Shown piece after piece: positions 24,912 through 33,941 of a stretch of DNA of 43,887 bases. The notes below the pieces were generated by a model. That model saw only the letters and a program-made list of their open reading frames with translations. It ran no database searches and was not told where the DNA came from. A program made the translations under genes and the position numbers. The DNA is from Candidatus Poribacteria bacterium (GTDB lineage Bacteria > Poribacteria > WGA-4E > WGA-3G). The number at the start of each line of letters is the position of its first letter. Within the stretch, counting starts at the first letter, position 1. Location of the stretch: assembly GCA_003635255.1 (NCBI GenBank), contig PYJC01000155.1, forward strand, positions 1 through 43,887, in the 5' to 3' direction.

Positions 24912-26006
24912 CTACAAAAACTGCCGATAAATCTCTTCTAATTTTTTGATAGACGCTGCACTGTTGAACTTCCGCTGAATAGTTGTGCGCGCGTTTCTAC
25001 CCAACTCCGTTGCAAATTGGGGTTGCGTTAATACCCGCTGCAGTGCTGCTGTTAACGCTTCCGGATTTTGGGATGGAACTCGGATACCGTTCTTCTCACT
25101 CTCAATCAGATCTACGATGCCACCGACATCCGAGGCGATACACGGCATCCCAATCCCCATCGCTTCAATCAGTGCGTTCGGTGAGCTCTCGTGTAGTGAG
25201 GGCAGCACAAAAACATCTGCTGTCAAAAGCATAGAGAAAACATCCTCACAAAAACCTGGGAACGTTACTTGTGCCGAGAGTCCGTATTCTGCCACGAGTG
25301 CCTGGAGTTCTGCCGCCAGTTCACCTTCACCAAGAAACGTGCACCGCCACGCAATATCTTGCTGCTTGAGTAAATTCAACGCCTCAATCAGATACCGATG
25401 CCCTTTTTCGGGTGCGAACCGTCCAACGCTGACAATCAATTTTTCCGCAGTATCAGCCCTTTGCTGCTGCGCCCACACCTGAGTCGGTAGTTCTAATAGA
25501 TTTGGGATGCTAAAAATCTTTTTGTCTGGATACAGTTGACAAAGATGGTGCTGGATCGGCTCCGAATTCGTCAAGAGTATATCGGCGGTATTATAGATAA
25601 GTTTTTCGGTAAGCCAGAGTCGAAACGTACCGTATCTCGCATGATAATCCCCGCGCTGGGAGGCGACAAACGGGATATGCCGCCAAAAGCCGCATTTCCG
25701 AGAGAGTCCACAGATGAAATTGGAATACCACAGCCAACTGTGGACAATATCGGGTTGGAGTGCCTTAACAACACCGGCAATCGCGAACGCTTTTTCGAGT
25801 AGATGCCTGCGTTTGTTTCCAGCTGCGAGTGTGGTAACCTCTCGGACACAAGGCATCGCAGCGAGTTCAGCGGCGCGTTCACCCTCGGCACGACTCAGCA
25901 TAACAGATGCCTCATACCGCTCAGACGGTAATCGCGCTAATGTCTTGAGCAGCTGCGATTCGGCACCGTCTTTTGTCATAGAGTCAATGACATACAGAAT
26001 TCGCAT
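24912..26006 (-). CDS. Glycosyltransferase family 4 protein
   Basis: A 364-residue GT-B-fold glycosyltransferase. The N-terminal domain opens with RILYVIDSMTKDGAESQLL. The C-terminal nucleotide-sugar domain has VSVGRFAPEKGHRYLIEAL and the E-x7-E signature around HESSPNALIEAMGIGMPCIASD. It would transfer a sugar from a nucleotide donor to a surface glycan or lipid on the cytoplasmic side of the membrane. The frame opens 75 bases earlier, but AAGGA upstream of 26006 and the normal family start favour the ATG there. The SAM methyltransferase follows and is likely co-transcribed. Confidence 0.9.
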   Translation of the reverse strand: MRILYVIDSMTKDGAESQLLKTLARLPSERYEASVMLSRAEGERAAELAAMPCVREVTTLAAGNKRRHLLEKAFAIAGVVKALQPDIVHSWLWYSNFICGLSRKCGFWRHIPFVASQRGDYHARYGTFRLWLTEKLIYNTADILLTNSEPIQHHLCQLYPDKKIFSIPNLLELPTQVWAQQQRADTAEKLIVSVGRFAPEKGHRYLIEALNLLKQQDIAWRCTFLGEGELAAELQALVAEYGLSAQVTFPGFCEDVFSMLLTADVFVLPSLHESSPNALIEAMGIGMPCIASDVGGIVDLIESEKNGIRVPSQNPEALTAALQRVLTQPQFATELGRNARTTIQRKFNSAASIKKLEEIYRQFL

Positions 26007-26142
26007 TCTTTTATATTTCCTTGCGGTTCGATAAGGTAGGTTGTTCCAACACGTGCCTCGGCGTATATCTGGGAGAAACACCCAATCAAATAAACCCGGC
26101 GCGTTGCTTGGGACTACACTTCTTAATCTTTTCAGGCATCTT

Positions 26143-26170
26143 TAACCCCCTAAGTCCCCCTTATCAGGGG
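26143..26170. repeat. Palindromic intergenic repeat, TAACCCCCTAA family (second copy)
   Basis: TAACCCCCTAAGTCCCCC then TTATCAGGGG: matches the copy at 19839-19868 in all but a few bases. Confidence 0.85.
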
Positions 26171-26242
26171 CCTTTAAGGAGCCGTGCGTGAGTCCTATAC
26201 TATAATAAGTTCGAGAATTAATGAGACACTCTTCATCGGTGG

Positions 26243-26320
26243 AGGTCTTCAACCCCGTAGGGGTGACATCTCTGTAGAAAACCATCGCCGAAGGTCTTCA
26301 ACCCCGTAGGGGTGACATCT
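26243..26320. repeat. Two direct copies of a CCCCGTAGGGG repeat
   Basis: A 29-base unit (AGGTCTTCAACCCCGTAG, then GGGTGACATCT) occurs at 26243-26271 and 26292-26320, identical and 49 bases apart. Its core CCCC-GTA-GGGG is palindromic and related to CCCCTACGGGG at 2231-2241. Only two copies, so not a CRISPR array. Confidence 0.9.
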
Positions 26321-26352
26321 ATAGAAGTTTGGCGATTACTATAAAAAAGAAT

Positions 26353-27873
26353 CTACCAATACGTGTAGAGCAGGACTTCCCCAATGATGAGTTGTGCAAC
26401 GAGTAGACCACCGACCCAATAGAGATCGGACAGCGGGCGATCCGTGAGGTGTTTAGCGACGGGGATAACGAAAAACGGAACCATGAAAATCCAGATACGC
26501 TCAACTTCCATTGTGAACCAGGTTGAGAATGTAAAATAGAGGAGTGTAATCAGGAAACCGATAACAAAAGTGTCAACGTTCTCATGCCGGAGGATCCACG
26601 GCGTGCGCGGCTGACCGATTTCCTGCTCAGATGAGAGAGACTCCTGCCGCCACTCCTTTATTGTTGAGGCGAGTTGCCGGAGCCAGACAGTTGTTATTGG
26701 AAACCCTACGCCGATGAGGAAAGCAAATAGGTTAGCAAAACTCAGATGGAGATAACGTTCGATACTTTCATAACCACTTCCCATGCCGGTCTCGTCTTTT
26801 TTGATGGCTGCCCAGAGTGCCTCAATAGGGCGGAATCCCGTCAGGACAAAGAGCAACAGATAAAATCCGATGAACCCGGAAGCCGCGAACAGCAAAACCT
26901 TTAGATACTGCACAAACCGTTTTCGTTCCAATAAGGCAATAACACATAAAAACACACCGACGACGACCGTCGAATACGTCATAAACATCCCGAGCGCGAG
27001 TGAGAGACCGGTGAACAGACTGTAAGGACGGAACTCATACCATTTCTGATCGGGTACGGTCTCTCGTTCTCGCGCCATATAAAAGAGATAGACGCTTAAA
27101 ATAGGGAAGACGCTGAAGGGACCGTCCATCGATGTGCCGGTGAACATCACAAAGTTGGGGGTTATGAGGAATAACAAGAGGGCATACCGCGCGACCTTCT
27201 TGCCGTAGAGCATCTCAGCAAGCCGATAGATCGGTATTGCTGTGAGCGCGGTGAAAAGAATGGTGATTAATGATGCCGATATGAGGTTGTAACCGAAGAG
27301 TCCGCTAACGTGCCATAAGAAAAGCACGCCGCCCGGTGGATGCGTGCGTGTGTGTCCTGAAAGTGTATCAAACAATTCAGGTTTGCTATAATCCCGAAGG
27401 AAATTGCGGATCCCCCCGACTTCGTCAACCCGCGGGACATCGCCGTAATACTCCAATGAAGTCCGTGTATACGGTTCTAAAAGCGTTAAGATTCGTTTTT
27501 TCTCGTCTTCTGCCCCAATTTCTCGGTATCCATCAATTTGGGCAACACCAATGTTAATCACACAGAAAAGTGCGATCGCTATCCAGATTAAACGCCGATC
27601 AGACACTCCCGAATCAAGGCATAGGTGGCGGAGATATAAGTAACACATCCATACGACGAGGGCAACAGGTAACGTCCATACGCTGAAGTCAAAACTCGGT
27701 TGGGCGTAAAGCGGGACAACATGACTGTTATACCCGACTGCCCCTAAGTCAAGTCCTGTCTCGCGCATGATATATTTCAAAAACAGATGGTAGACAGAGA
27801 AAAAGAGCGCGAGCAATCCGATTTGGACAGGTATTGACTGAATCGCCTTTTGGTTGTGCTGTAATCCTTTCAT
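26353..27873 (-). CDS. Polytopic membrane glycosyltransferase (GT39/PMT-like)
   Basis: A 506-residue protein with about ten membrane helices. Pattern and length fit the GT-C class of membrane glycosyltransferases (PMT_2/ArnT-like), which use polyprenyl-phosphate sugars on the outer face of the inner membrane. The large first outer loop contains acidic residues (YREIGAEDEKK, DVPRVDEVGG) and the HTRTHPPGGVLFLWH motif, where such enzymes have catalytic and binding residues. Substrate unknown. The start at 27873 has AAGG 6 bases upstream, and only 8 bases separate it from the ispG stop, so it is co-transcribed with ispG. Confidence 0.75.
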   Translation of the reverse strand: MKGLQHNQKAIQSIPVQIGLLALFFSVYHLFLKYIMRETGLDLGAVGYNSHVVPLYAQPSFDFSVWTLPVALVVWMCYLYLRHLCLDSGVSDRRLIWIAIALFCVINIGVAQIDGYREIGAEDEKKRILTLLEPYTRTSLEYYGDVPRVDEVGGIRNFLRDYSKPELFDTLSGHTRTHPPGGVLFLWHVSGLFGYNLISASLITILFTALTAIPIYRLAEMLYGKKVARYALLLFLITPNFVMFTGTSMDGPFSVFPILSVYLFYMARERETVPDQKWYEFRPYSLFTGLSLALGMFMTYSTVVVGVFLCVIALLERKRFVQYLKVLLFAASGFIGFYLLLFVLTGFRPIEALWAAIKKDETGMGSGYESIERYLHLSFANLFAFLIGVGFPITTVWLRQLASTIKEWRQESLSSEQEIGQPRTPWILRHENVDTFVIGFLITLLYFTFSTWFTMEVERIWIFMVPFFVIPVAKHLTDRPLSDLYWVGGLLVAQLIIGEVLLYTYW

Positions 27874-27881
27874 TTTCAACC

Positions 27882-29006
27882 TTATGATGTGTTATCGTTC
27901 TGCGATGCCTGTAGCTGTTGTGCTGCTTCTAATAAGGCGTTCGCTAAAAACTCTGGGTTGACCTCGTCCCTTCCACGGAAAGTGCGGACGCGTTCACCCC
28001 GGACTTTTAGGACTGCGAGTTCTTTACCGCCCAAGTGGATGCCAACTTCAGCGTTGCGCGTTTCTCCGGGTCCGTTGACTTCACAGCCCATCACTGCCAC
28101 TGGCATGTTGATGTCGTGTTTCTCCAGAAGTTCTTCAACACCAGCAACGATACCCTCATAACCAGCATTTGGATCACCACGCCCACAGAACGGACAAGAG
28201 ACAACGTCTAACATGTCTTCCGCCATACCGAGGGCGCGTAGGAGTTCTTTTGCAGTCAAAACTTCCTCAACTGGATCGCCAGTGATTGAGATACGGATGG
28301 TATCACCGATGCCTTCCATCAGAAGTGTCCCGATGCCGAGTGTCGATTTGACATGCGCACGCCGCGGTGTCCCGGCTTCCGTTACACCGAGATGTAATGG
28401 ATAGGGGACTTTCGCTGAAAGTTGACGGTTCGCCGCTATCATGCGAATTGGATCGCTCGATTTAACGGAGATAGCGATGTCTCTGAAATCGTGTTCCTCG
28501 CAGATATTGACGTGCCGCATCGCGCTTTCCACCAACGCCTCGGCTGTCGGTGAGGGGTATTTATCCAATAGATCCTTTTCGAGCGATCCCTCGTTAACCC
28601 CAATACGGATTGGGATATTCGCTGCTTTCGCTGCAGACAAAACCTCTGCAATCCGTTTCTCGTTACCGATGTTCCCCGGATTGATGCGAACTTTTGCGAC
28701 CCCGGCATCGACCGCAGCGAGCGCATACCGGTAGTTGAAATGGATGTCCGACACTATCGGCACTGGTGCACGTTTTACAATCGAACTGAGTGCCTTTGCG
28801 TCGGGTTCTTCTGGGACAGCGACGCGAACAATCTGTGCGCCTGCTTCTGCACACCGTTCTATCTGTGCCAACGTGGCATCAATATCGTGTGTCAACGTTG
28901 TCGTCATCGTCTGGATAGAGATAGGGCTGCCACCACCGATTGGGACATCGCCTACCATAATTTTCCGAGTAGGACGTTTGTTGGTGAGTTGTATGAGTTC
29001 TTTCAT
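27882..29006 (-). CDS. ispG: 4-hydroxy-3-methylbut-2-en-1-yl diphosphate synthase
   Basis: A 374-residue protein of the short bacterial IspG (GcpE) type. It reduces MEcPP to HMBPP in the MEP isoprenoid pathway with a [4Fe-4S] cluster. Cluster ligands are C271 and C274 (SCPFCGRGDPN) and C308 (MGCEVNGPGE), with E315 as the likely fourth ligand. The TIM-barrel start (QTMTTTLTHDID, VSDIHF) is typical. No ribosome site is seen; the 17 bases before the ATG are A-rich, and translation is probably coupled to the hisC stop codon, which lies in the repeat element just upstream. It forms a run with hisC and the membrane glycosyltransferase. Confidence 0.96.
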   Translation of the reverse strand: MKELIQLTNKRPTRKIMVGDVPIGGGSPISIQTMTTTLTHDIDATLAQIERCAEAGAQIVRVAVPEEPDAKALSSIVKRAPVPIVSDIHFNYRYALAAVDAGVAKVRINPGNIGNEKRIAEVLSAAKAANIPIRIGVNEGSLEKDLLDKYPSPTAEALVESAMRHVNICEEHDFRDIAISVKSSDPIRMIAANRQLSAKVPYPLHLGVTEAGTPRRAHVKSTLGIGTLLMEGIGDTIRISITGDPVEEVLTAKELLRALGMAEDMLDVVSCPFCGRGDPNAGYEGIVAGVEELLEKHDINMPVAVMGCEVNGPGETRNAEVGIHLGGKELAVLKVRGERVRTFRGRDEVNPEFLANALLEAAQQLQASQNDNTS

Positions 29007-29019
29007 AGTTTTTTTATTC

Positions 29020-29117
29020 GTTATCAGTTATCAGTTGTCAGTTGCGCTTTTGTGGCAGGAACAAGGGTTGAATCCGCCACAAGGGACCTCTTAACTGGTA
29101 ACTGGTAACTGACAACT
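29020..29117. repeat. 98-bp heptamer-ended palindromic element inside the hisC 3' end
   Basis: Left end: GTTATCAGTTATCAGTTGTC. Right end: AACTGGTAACTGGTAACTGA, its near inverted copy. Inside, TTGTGGC and GCCACAA pair. Terminal heptamers recur at 4362, 6384 and 23203. The element gives hisC its last 30 codons and its stop. Confidence 0.85.
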
Positions 29118-30187
29118 TTTAATGCCGTAATAAATCTTTCGTTTTCCTGCTGTGTGCCGATTGTTACGCGGACTGTGTTCGGGTAACCGTATCCCGCCAT
29201 CGGACGCACGATGACTCCCTGTTTCAGAAGTGCATCCGTGATCTCTGCTCCCGATGGTTCCACGTGCAACATAATGAAATTGCCTTCAGTTCGGATATAG
29301 CCGAGTCGCATGTCGTCAAATGCTTTATAGAGGAACGTTTTTCCGACTGCGTTGCTTTTCTGGCTTTTCGTAACGTGATCCGTATCCTTCAGTGCGGCGC
29401 GCGCTGCTGCTTGTCCTACCAAACTGCAATTAAACGGCTGCCGTACCCGATTCAACGTTTCAACGAGTGTAGGTGGTGCGATGCCGTAACCGATACGCAG
29501 TCCGGCGAGTCCATAAATTTTTGAAAACGTTCGAGTGATGATAAAGTTCCGACCTTCCAGCACATAAGGAAGGGTCTGGGGATAGTCTGAACGCGCAACA
29601 TATTCATAATAGGCTTCATCAAACACAACGAGCACATTCTCTGGTACCTGCTCTATAAATGCGGCTGTCTCGTCTGCCGTGACCATCGTGCCAGTGGGAT
29701 TGTTTGGATTCGCGACGAAAATAACCTTCGTTTTATCGGTGATCGCCGCTGCCATGGCAGAGAGATTATGTGTATCATTTACCATCGGCACGACAACCGC
29801 CGTTGCGCTACATAACTTCGTTACAAGGCTATAGACGACGAACGCGCCCGCCGCGTAGATGACTTCATCGTCTGGAGCGACATAAGCCTCGGCGATTAAT
29901 TGCAGCACATCGTTTGAACCGTTCCCTAAAATCAGGTGTTCAGGAGAAACCTCCAGATGTTGTGCGAGTTCCGTTTTGAGATAGTAGGCGTTACCATCGG
30001 GGTAGAGGTGCACCTGTGTAGCACTTTCAGCAATCGCCTGCACTGCTAACGGTGATGGACCCAACGGGTTTTCATTGGATGCAAGTTTGATAATATCGGT
30101 GATACCCAACTCGCGCTGGACCTCTTCGATCGGTTTACCGCCCTGATACGGTTGAATCGTGTCAATACTCGGTTTCGGTTTTAGCAT
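29024..30187 (-). CDS. hisC: Histidinol-phosphate aminotransferase with repeat-derived tail
   Basis: A 387-residue PLP-dependent fold-type I aminotransferase. It makes histidinol phosphate from imidazole acetol phosphate in histidine synthesis. SNENPLGPSP opens the domain; N161-NPTG binds substrate, D190 and Y193 (DEAYYEY) hold the cofactor, K223 in TFSKIYGLAGLRIGY is the Schiff-base lysine and R231 follows. The family normally ends near residue 357 (FITALK). The last 30 residues (VSYQLPVKRS... to the end) are encoded by the 98-bp palindromic element at 29020-29117, which replaced the native stop. No ribosome site is evident at the start. Paralogues for aromatic or other amino acids look alike, so the exact substrate is not certain. 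Confidence 0.9.
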   Translation of the reverse strand: MLKPKPSIDTIQPYQGGKPIEEVQRELGITDIIKLASNENPLGPSPLAVQAIAESATQVHLYPDGNAYYLKTELAQHLEVSPEHLILGNGSNDVLQLIAEAYVAPDDEVIYAAGAFVVYSLVTKLCSATAVVVPMVNDTHNLSAMAAAITDKTKVIFVANPNNPTGTMVTADETAAFIEQVPENVLVVFDEAYYEYVARSDYPQTLPYVLEGRNFIITRTFSKIYGLAGLRIGYGIAPPTLVETLNRVRQPFNCSLVGQAAARAALKDTDHVTKSQKSNAVGKTFLYKAFDDMRLGYIRTEGNFIMLHVEPSGAEITDALLKQGVIVRPMAGYGYPNTVRVTIGTQQENERFITALKVVSYQLPVKRSLVADSTLVPATKAQLTTDN

Positions 30188-30247
30188 AGTGTTTTTTGTA
30201 TCTCAATTCGTCTGTATCTTGCCATTGATGTGCCTAAGCACAATTCT

Positions 30248-30256
30248 ATTATAGCA
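30248..30256 (-). promoter_or_regulatory. Extended -10 promoter of the hisC-ispG run
   Basis: On the minus strand TGC-TATAAT, a perfect extended -10, with a poor TTGAAA-like -35 at about 15 bases. It predicts a leader of some 54 bases. Confidence 0.65.
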
Positions 30257-30318
30257 CACCCCTCCTTTTTTCAAAAAGGAAATTTCGGGATTTGGAGATC
30301 CCGCCTACAAGAGATATA

Positions 30319-30347
30319 TTGACATTCAAATAATGCTTGTGTAAAAT
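30319..30347 (+). promoter_or_regulatory. Sigma70 promoter of the VOC gene
   Basis: TTGACA (30319-30324), 17 bases, TAAAAT (30342-30347); 11 of 12 consensus positions. Transcription would start near 30354. Confidence 0.82.
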
Positions 30348-30410
30348 AGAGTGCGATTCCAACAAGATTTCGACTGATCCAATTCTTCTTATCAAAAAGG
30401 AGTGGCAACA

Positions 30411-30815
30411 ATGGCATTTTTGAGACATATCGCACTGCGGACGAAGGATATGGAAGCCTCCCGCAAATTTTATGAAACCATCGGTTTTGAGTTCGTCGGT
30501 TACCGAGGCCGCGGTGGACTTGATCTTTCTGACGGCACACTGAACATGACGATTATTCAATATAACGGCGATGCACGTACAGCGTTTGAAGAAGGCACAG
30601 AGTTTATCCACTTCGGCATCATTGTTGAAGATTTGGCAAGCATTTATAACACGCTTCGCGATGGCGGCTTTGAATTGCTGATGGACAATGTAAAAAAAGG
30701 CGACGAAATCAGTGCCAATAAAGCACCTGAACGTTCTTTCAAAGTGGCGGATCCAGATGGCAATGTTGTTGATATTACCTGCGCTACAGATGAATGGCGT
30801 GGTGTGAAAATTTAA
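30411..30815 (+). CDS. VOC (glyoxalase/bleomycin-resistance) family protein
   Basis: A 134-residue single-domain protein with two beta-alpha-beta-beta-beta modules: module one HIALRTKDMEASRKFYETIGF (in parts), module two FIHFGIIVEDLASIYNTL, and the end FKVADPDGNVVDI. Likely metal ligands are the His near the start (RHIALR), His in FIHFGI and a late acidic residue. VOC proteins include glyoxalase I, dioxygenases and resistance proteins; this small one cannot be placed more exactly. A GTG nine bases earlier opens the frame, but AAAGGAG sits 8 bases before the ATG at 30411. It has its own promoter. Confidence 0.9.
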   Translation: MAFLRHIALRTKDMEASRKFYETIGFEFVGYRGRGGLDLSDGTLNMTIIQYNGDARTAFEEGTEFIHFGIIVEDLASIYNTLRDGGFELLMDNVKKGDEISANKAPERSFKVADPDGNVVDITCATDEWRGVKI

Positions 30816-30830
30816 TAACGTGTACCAAAC

Positions 30831-30914
30831 CCGAGTTGTCACCTAAAAAGTTACAGGAACTTGGGAACCCCGCGCTTAAGTCAAAATCACATTTCTTTAG
30901 AGGTGACAACTTGG
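30831..30914. mobile_element. MITE-like element, 84 bp, non-coding
   Basis: Terminal inverted repeats CCGAGTTGTCACCT (30831-30844) and AGGTGACAACTTGG (30901-30914) match at 13 of 14 positions. No ORF inside. The same ends, slightly diverged, bound the element at 38282-38451. No clear target-site duplication is seen. Confidence 0.75.
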
Positions 30915-30968
30915 ATAACAGATTGAATCTTAACCCTCCTTAACCTAACAAACTCTTACTTTTGCAGA

Positions 30969-31008
30969 ATTATGCAACCGTTTCACTCCTAAGTAGCGTC
31001 ACTATAGC
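30969..31008 (+). promoter_or_regulatory. Promoter-like motif (copy A) directly before the sigma-WD40 gene
   Basis: TTATGCAACCGTTTCAC, then GCGTCACTAT. It resembles the motifs at 34037 and 37948 in both parts and in spacing. GCGTC could be the -10 box of an ECF-type promoter; it lies about 25 bases before the ATG, leaving room for the GGAGG site. Confidence 0.5.
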
Positions 31009-31025
31009 ACTATCGGAGGTGGACT

Positions 31026-33941
31026 ATGAAAAACACGGATGCAGCATTAATTCATCGCACCCTTGACGGTGATGATAACGCTTTCGCTGAACTTGTAAAA
31101 AAGTATCAGAAACAGGTTCACGCGCTTATCTGGCGGAAAATTGGCGATTTCCACGTCGCCGAGGAACTCACGCAGGATACATTCCTGAAAGCCTATCAAA
31201 GGCTTGCAACACTGAAGAAGCCACAGAGTTTTGTGAGTTGGCTCTATGTGATTGCCTCAAATGACTGTAGTACGTGGTTGCGTAAAAAGCGGTTGTGGAC
31301 GCAGTCATTGGAGGACACAAGCAGTGCGCAGGTCGAAAAGGCGACATATTCTGGATACGTCATTGAGGAGAATGAGCGGACGGCGGCAGAAGCACAGCGC
31401 GATGCTGTTAAAAAGCTGCTGGCAAAACTGCAAGAGAGTGATAGAACCATCATCACGCTCTTCTATTTCGCGGAAATGACTTGTAAAGAAATCAGCGAGT
31501 TTTTAGGGGTATCCGCAAATACGATTAAGAGTCGTCTCAGTCGTGCGAGACAGCACTTAAAGAGGGAGGAACCGATGATTCGAGAGGCGTTAGACAATTT
31601 TCAGATCACGCCGCATCTCACAGAGAATATTATGCGAGAGATCGCGCGTATCAAGCCGATCGCACCATCTGGTGGTAAACCGTTTGTGCCGTGGGCTATT
31701 GCTGTTTCAGCGATAGCAGTGGTGTTCCTGATGTTAGGTGTTGGCAATCAATACTTCGCGCGTTTCCAACGTCCCTATAGTTTCGATGCCATGTCAGAGA
31801 TGACAGTTGATATTATTGAAGCACCGTTTGTGCTAAACCTCGCCTCAAAACCGGAGGTGCGGATGCAACTCGGAAACACCGACGTATCCGATAAGAACAA
31901 CGTCTCTAACCGACAATCTGATGATGCGTCAGCATTGGTTGCAGACGCACAAACGGAGGAATCTGTGAAAAATTATCAAAAATGGGCACTCCCGAAAGCG
32001 GCGAAAGCGCGTCTGGGAAAAGGTAGCATTAGAGCGATTCAATTTTCGCCAGATGGCACCCAACTCGCTGTGAGCAGTAATATCGGCGTGTGGTTGTACG
32101 ATGTCCAAACAGGTAAAGAAATATCTCTGTTCACAGGAATATGCGGGACCGTCGTATTTTCGCCCGATGGTCGTTTCCTGGCACACGGTGGTGGCGACTT
32201 TTATTCCAGTTATGGTACGAGTCGTTGGGCAAACGATGTCGAGTTATGGGAAATCGCTACCGGTCGTAAGGTTCAGCTCTCTAATGCGCCGCCCGCTGCT
32301 GCAGCGTTACGGTTCTCTGATGATGGAAAAGTACTTATCAGTTTAAGTAAATCACGAGACACAATTAGCAAATTAGACGTTGAGACAGGAAAACGGACTG
32401 AAAATAAATTAGGAGAACGACCGGGTTACGTTCATCTCGAAACCTATGCCCTCACAAAAGATAAAATCGCGATTGGGATGGACAACGGGAACGTTGAGTT
32501 ATGGGATACAACGACTGGAAAGAAGTTATCCACGATTAGGGAAAATGTAGAAAAACTTCCCGTCCCAAGTGAACTGACCGGAATGATGGATGATAACAAC
32601 AGTATTTTTGTCTTGGCATTTTCGCCAGATGGGACGCGTCTTGCCAGTGGCAGCAGGGATACAACCGTTCAACTATGGGAGACGACTCCTAATCACGCGC
32701 CTGTGACCCTCCGAAAACATACCGGCTGGCCTACGGCATTAGCATTTTCACCAGACGGAAAATTGCTTGCAAGCGGCGGCACCGATAATACCGTGATTTT
32801 GTGGGACACTGTCACGAGTGAATCGCTCGCCACTTTTTCAGATCATCTCAGCGACATTAGGGCATTAGCGTTTTCACCGGATGGGACCACGCTTGCAAGC
32901 GGAAGTTCAGACGGCACCATCCGGTTTTGGGATACAGAAAAAAGGCGTTCGCTCGCTACTCATATTGCTGGGCACGCTGGATATTTGAGCAAACTCATAC
33001 GAAAAGACGAATCGACGCTTGTAAGTGTGGCAGATGATGGGATCATTACACACTGGGATTTGAAGGCTTCACAACACACCACACTCCAGACTAAGAATAC
33101 CGTTGAGAGAACTCTGTTTACTGATTTTATAACAACTTTTGTGTTTTCGCCTGATGGAACGCAGATCGCCGGTCCCGGTTTAGACCCCGATTTGCCTAAT
33201 CCTACGCCATGGTATGATGACATCCTTCGCTTGATTGATGTCAGGACTGGACGTGAATTGACGACTTTTCCTGATGTCGGTGGGGAGATGACTTTTTCGC
33301 CCGATGGAAAAACTTTAGCCTATGTCCGCTATCGGAATAAAATTCACCTGTTGAACATAGAAACGGGTGAGATTCTGAATATATCCGTCTCAGACCCGCA
33401 GTATGACCCTGAAGACCGGCGCCATCCGGAAGCCAGTGCCTTGATATTTTCACCAGATGGCGAAAAACTTGTCAGCGGAACCAGCGGCGGCAAAGTTCAG
33501 ATGTGGGATGCAGAAACTGGGGTTGAGTTAACTTCTTTCTTTCCCGAAGAACCTCCGATAGATGGTCGATATCGGGATCCGATCGTAACTTTAGCATTCT
33601 CTTCAGATAGTTCCTTGCTCGCTGTTGGAAGTGTGAAACGGATTCGTCTGTTAGGAAGCTCAAAACAACCTCATTTTCAGGAAGTATCTCACAGTGAAAA
33701 TACATGGGACGACGCATTAGTGTTTTCACCAGATAACAGCGTAATTATTAGAAGTCTTAAAGCCGGTAGAATTCAATTATGGGATGTAACTACCGGAGAC
33801 AAACTCACTACGCTTGACGGGCATACGGCTACAGTAAAAACACTGGAATTCTCTGCCGATGGAAAAACGCTCGTCAGTGCAGGGACGGATGGCACAATTC
33901 TCTTGTGGGATTGGGATGAAGCCCTCAAAGGCTCACCCTAA
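31026..33941 (+). CDS. ECF sigma factor fused to membrane segment and WD40 propeller
   Basis: A 971-residue fusion. Residues 8-85 are sigma70 region 2 (AFAELVKKYQKQV, EELTQDTFLKAYQ), and 128-180 region 4 (the HTH is in CKEISEFLGVSANTIKSRLSRAR). A single membrane segment lies at about 221-240. From about 327 to the end there are roughly a dozen WD40-type blades (repeated FSPDGTxLASGS and VxLWD/xLWE), placed outside the cytoplasm if the N-terminus is inside. No separate anti-sigma gene is next to it, so the tethered propeller may itself sense and control the sigma. Similar fusions are known in planctomycete-like bacteria. GGAGG lies right before the ATG. The propeller is paralogous to the protein at 34894. 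Confidence 0.93.
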   Translation: MKNTDAALIHRTLDGDDNAFAELVKKYQKQVHALIWRKIGDFHVAEELTQDTFLKAYQRLATLKKPQSFVSWLYVIASNDCSTWLRKKRLWTQSLEDTSSAQVEKATYSGYVIEENERTAAEAQRDAVKKLLAKLQESDRTIITLFYFAEMTCKEISEFLGVSANTIKSRLSRARQHLKREEPMIREALDNFQITPHLTENIMREIARIKPIAPSGGKPFVPWAIAVSAIAVVFLMLGVGNQYFARFQRPYSFDAMSEMTVDIIEAPFVLNLASKPEVRMQLGNTDVSDKNNVSNRQSDDASALVADAQTEESVKNYQKWALPKAAKARLGKGSIRAIQFSPDGTQLAVSSNIGVWLYDVQTGKEISLFTGICGTVVFSPDGRFLAHGGGDFYSSYGTSRWANDVELWEIATGRKVQLSNAPPAAAALRFSDDGKVLISLSKSRDTISKLDVETGKRTENKLGERPGYVHLETYALTKDKIAIGMDNGNVELWDTTTGKKLSTIRENVEKLPVPSELTGMMDDNNSIFVLAFSPDGTRLASGSRDTTVQLWETTPNHAPVTLRKHTGWPTALAFSPDGKLLASGGTDNTVILWDTVTSESLATFSDHLSDIRALAFSPDGTTLASGSSDGTIRFWDTEKRRSLATHIAGHAGYLSKLIRKDESTLVSVADDGIITHWDLKASQHTTLQTKNTVERTLFTDFITTFVFSPDGTQIAGPGLDPDLPNPTPWYDDILRLIDVRTGRELTTFPDVGGEMTFSPDGKTLAYVRYRNKIHLLNIETGEILNISVSDPQYDPEDRRHPEASALIFSPDGEKLVSGTSGGKVQMWDAETGVELTSFFPEEPPIDGRYRDPIVTLAFSSDSSLLAVGSVKRIRLLGSSKQPHFQEVSHSENTWDDALVFSPDNSVIIRSLKAGRIQLWDVTTGDKLTTLDGHTATVKTLEFSADGKTLVSAGTDGTILLWDWDEALKGSP

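Larger units (their letters stand above)
26007..26352. other. Intergenic region rich in palindromic repeats
   Basis: 346 bases between two minus-strand genes. It holds the TAACCCCC repeat (26143-26170) and two copies of the CCCCGTAGGGG repeat (26243-26320). No further gene is seen, and the remainder has no clear promoter that I can defend. Confidence 0.7.

Noticed and set aside
26243..26320. Short CRISPR array
   Set aside because: Only two copies, palindromic core, no cas genes, and related single copies elsewhere in the window.
30249..30842. 197-codon minus-strand frame
   Set aside because: Antisense to the VOC gene, which has a clear family match and promoter.
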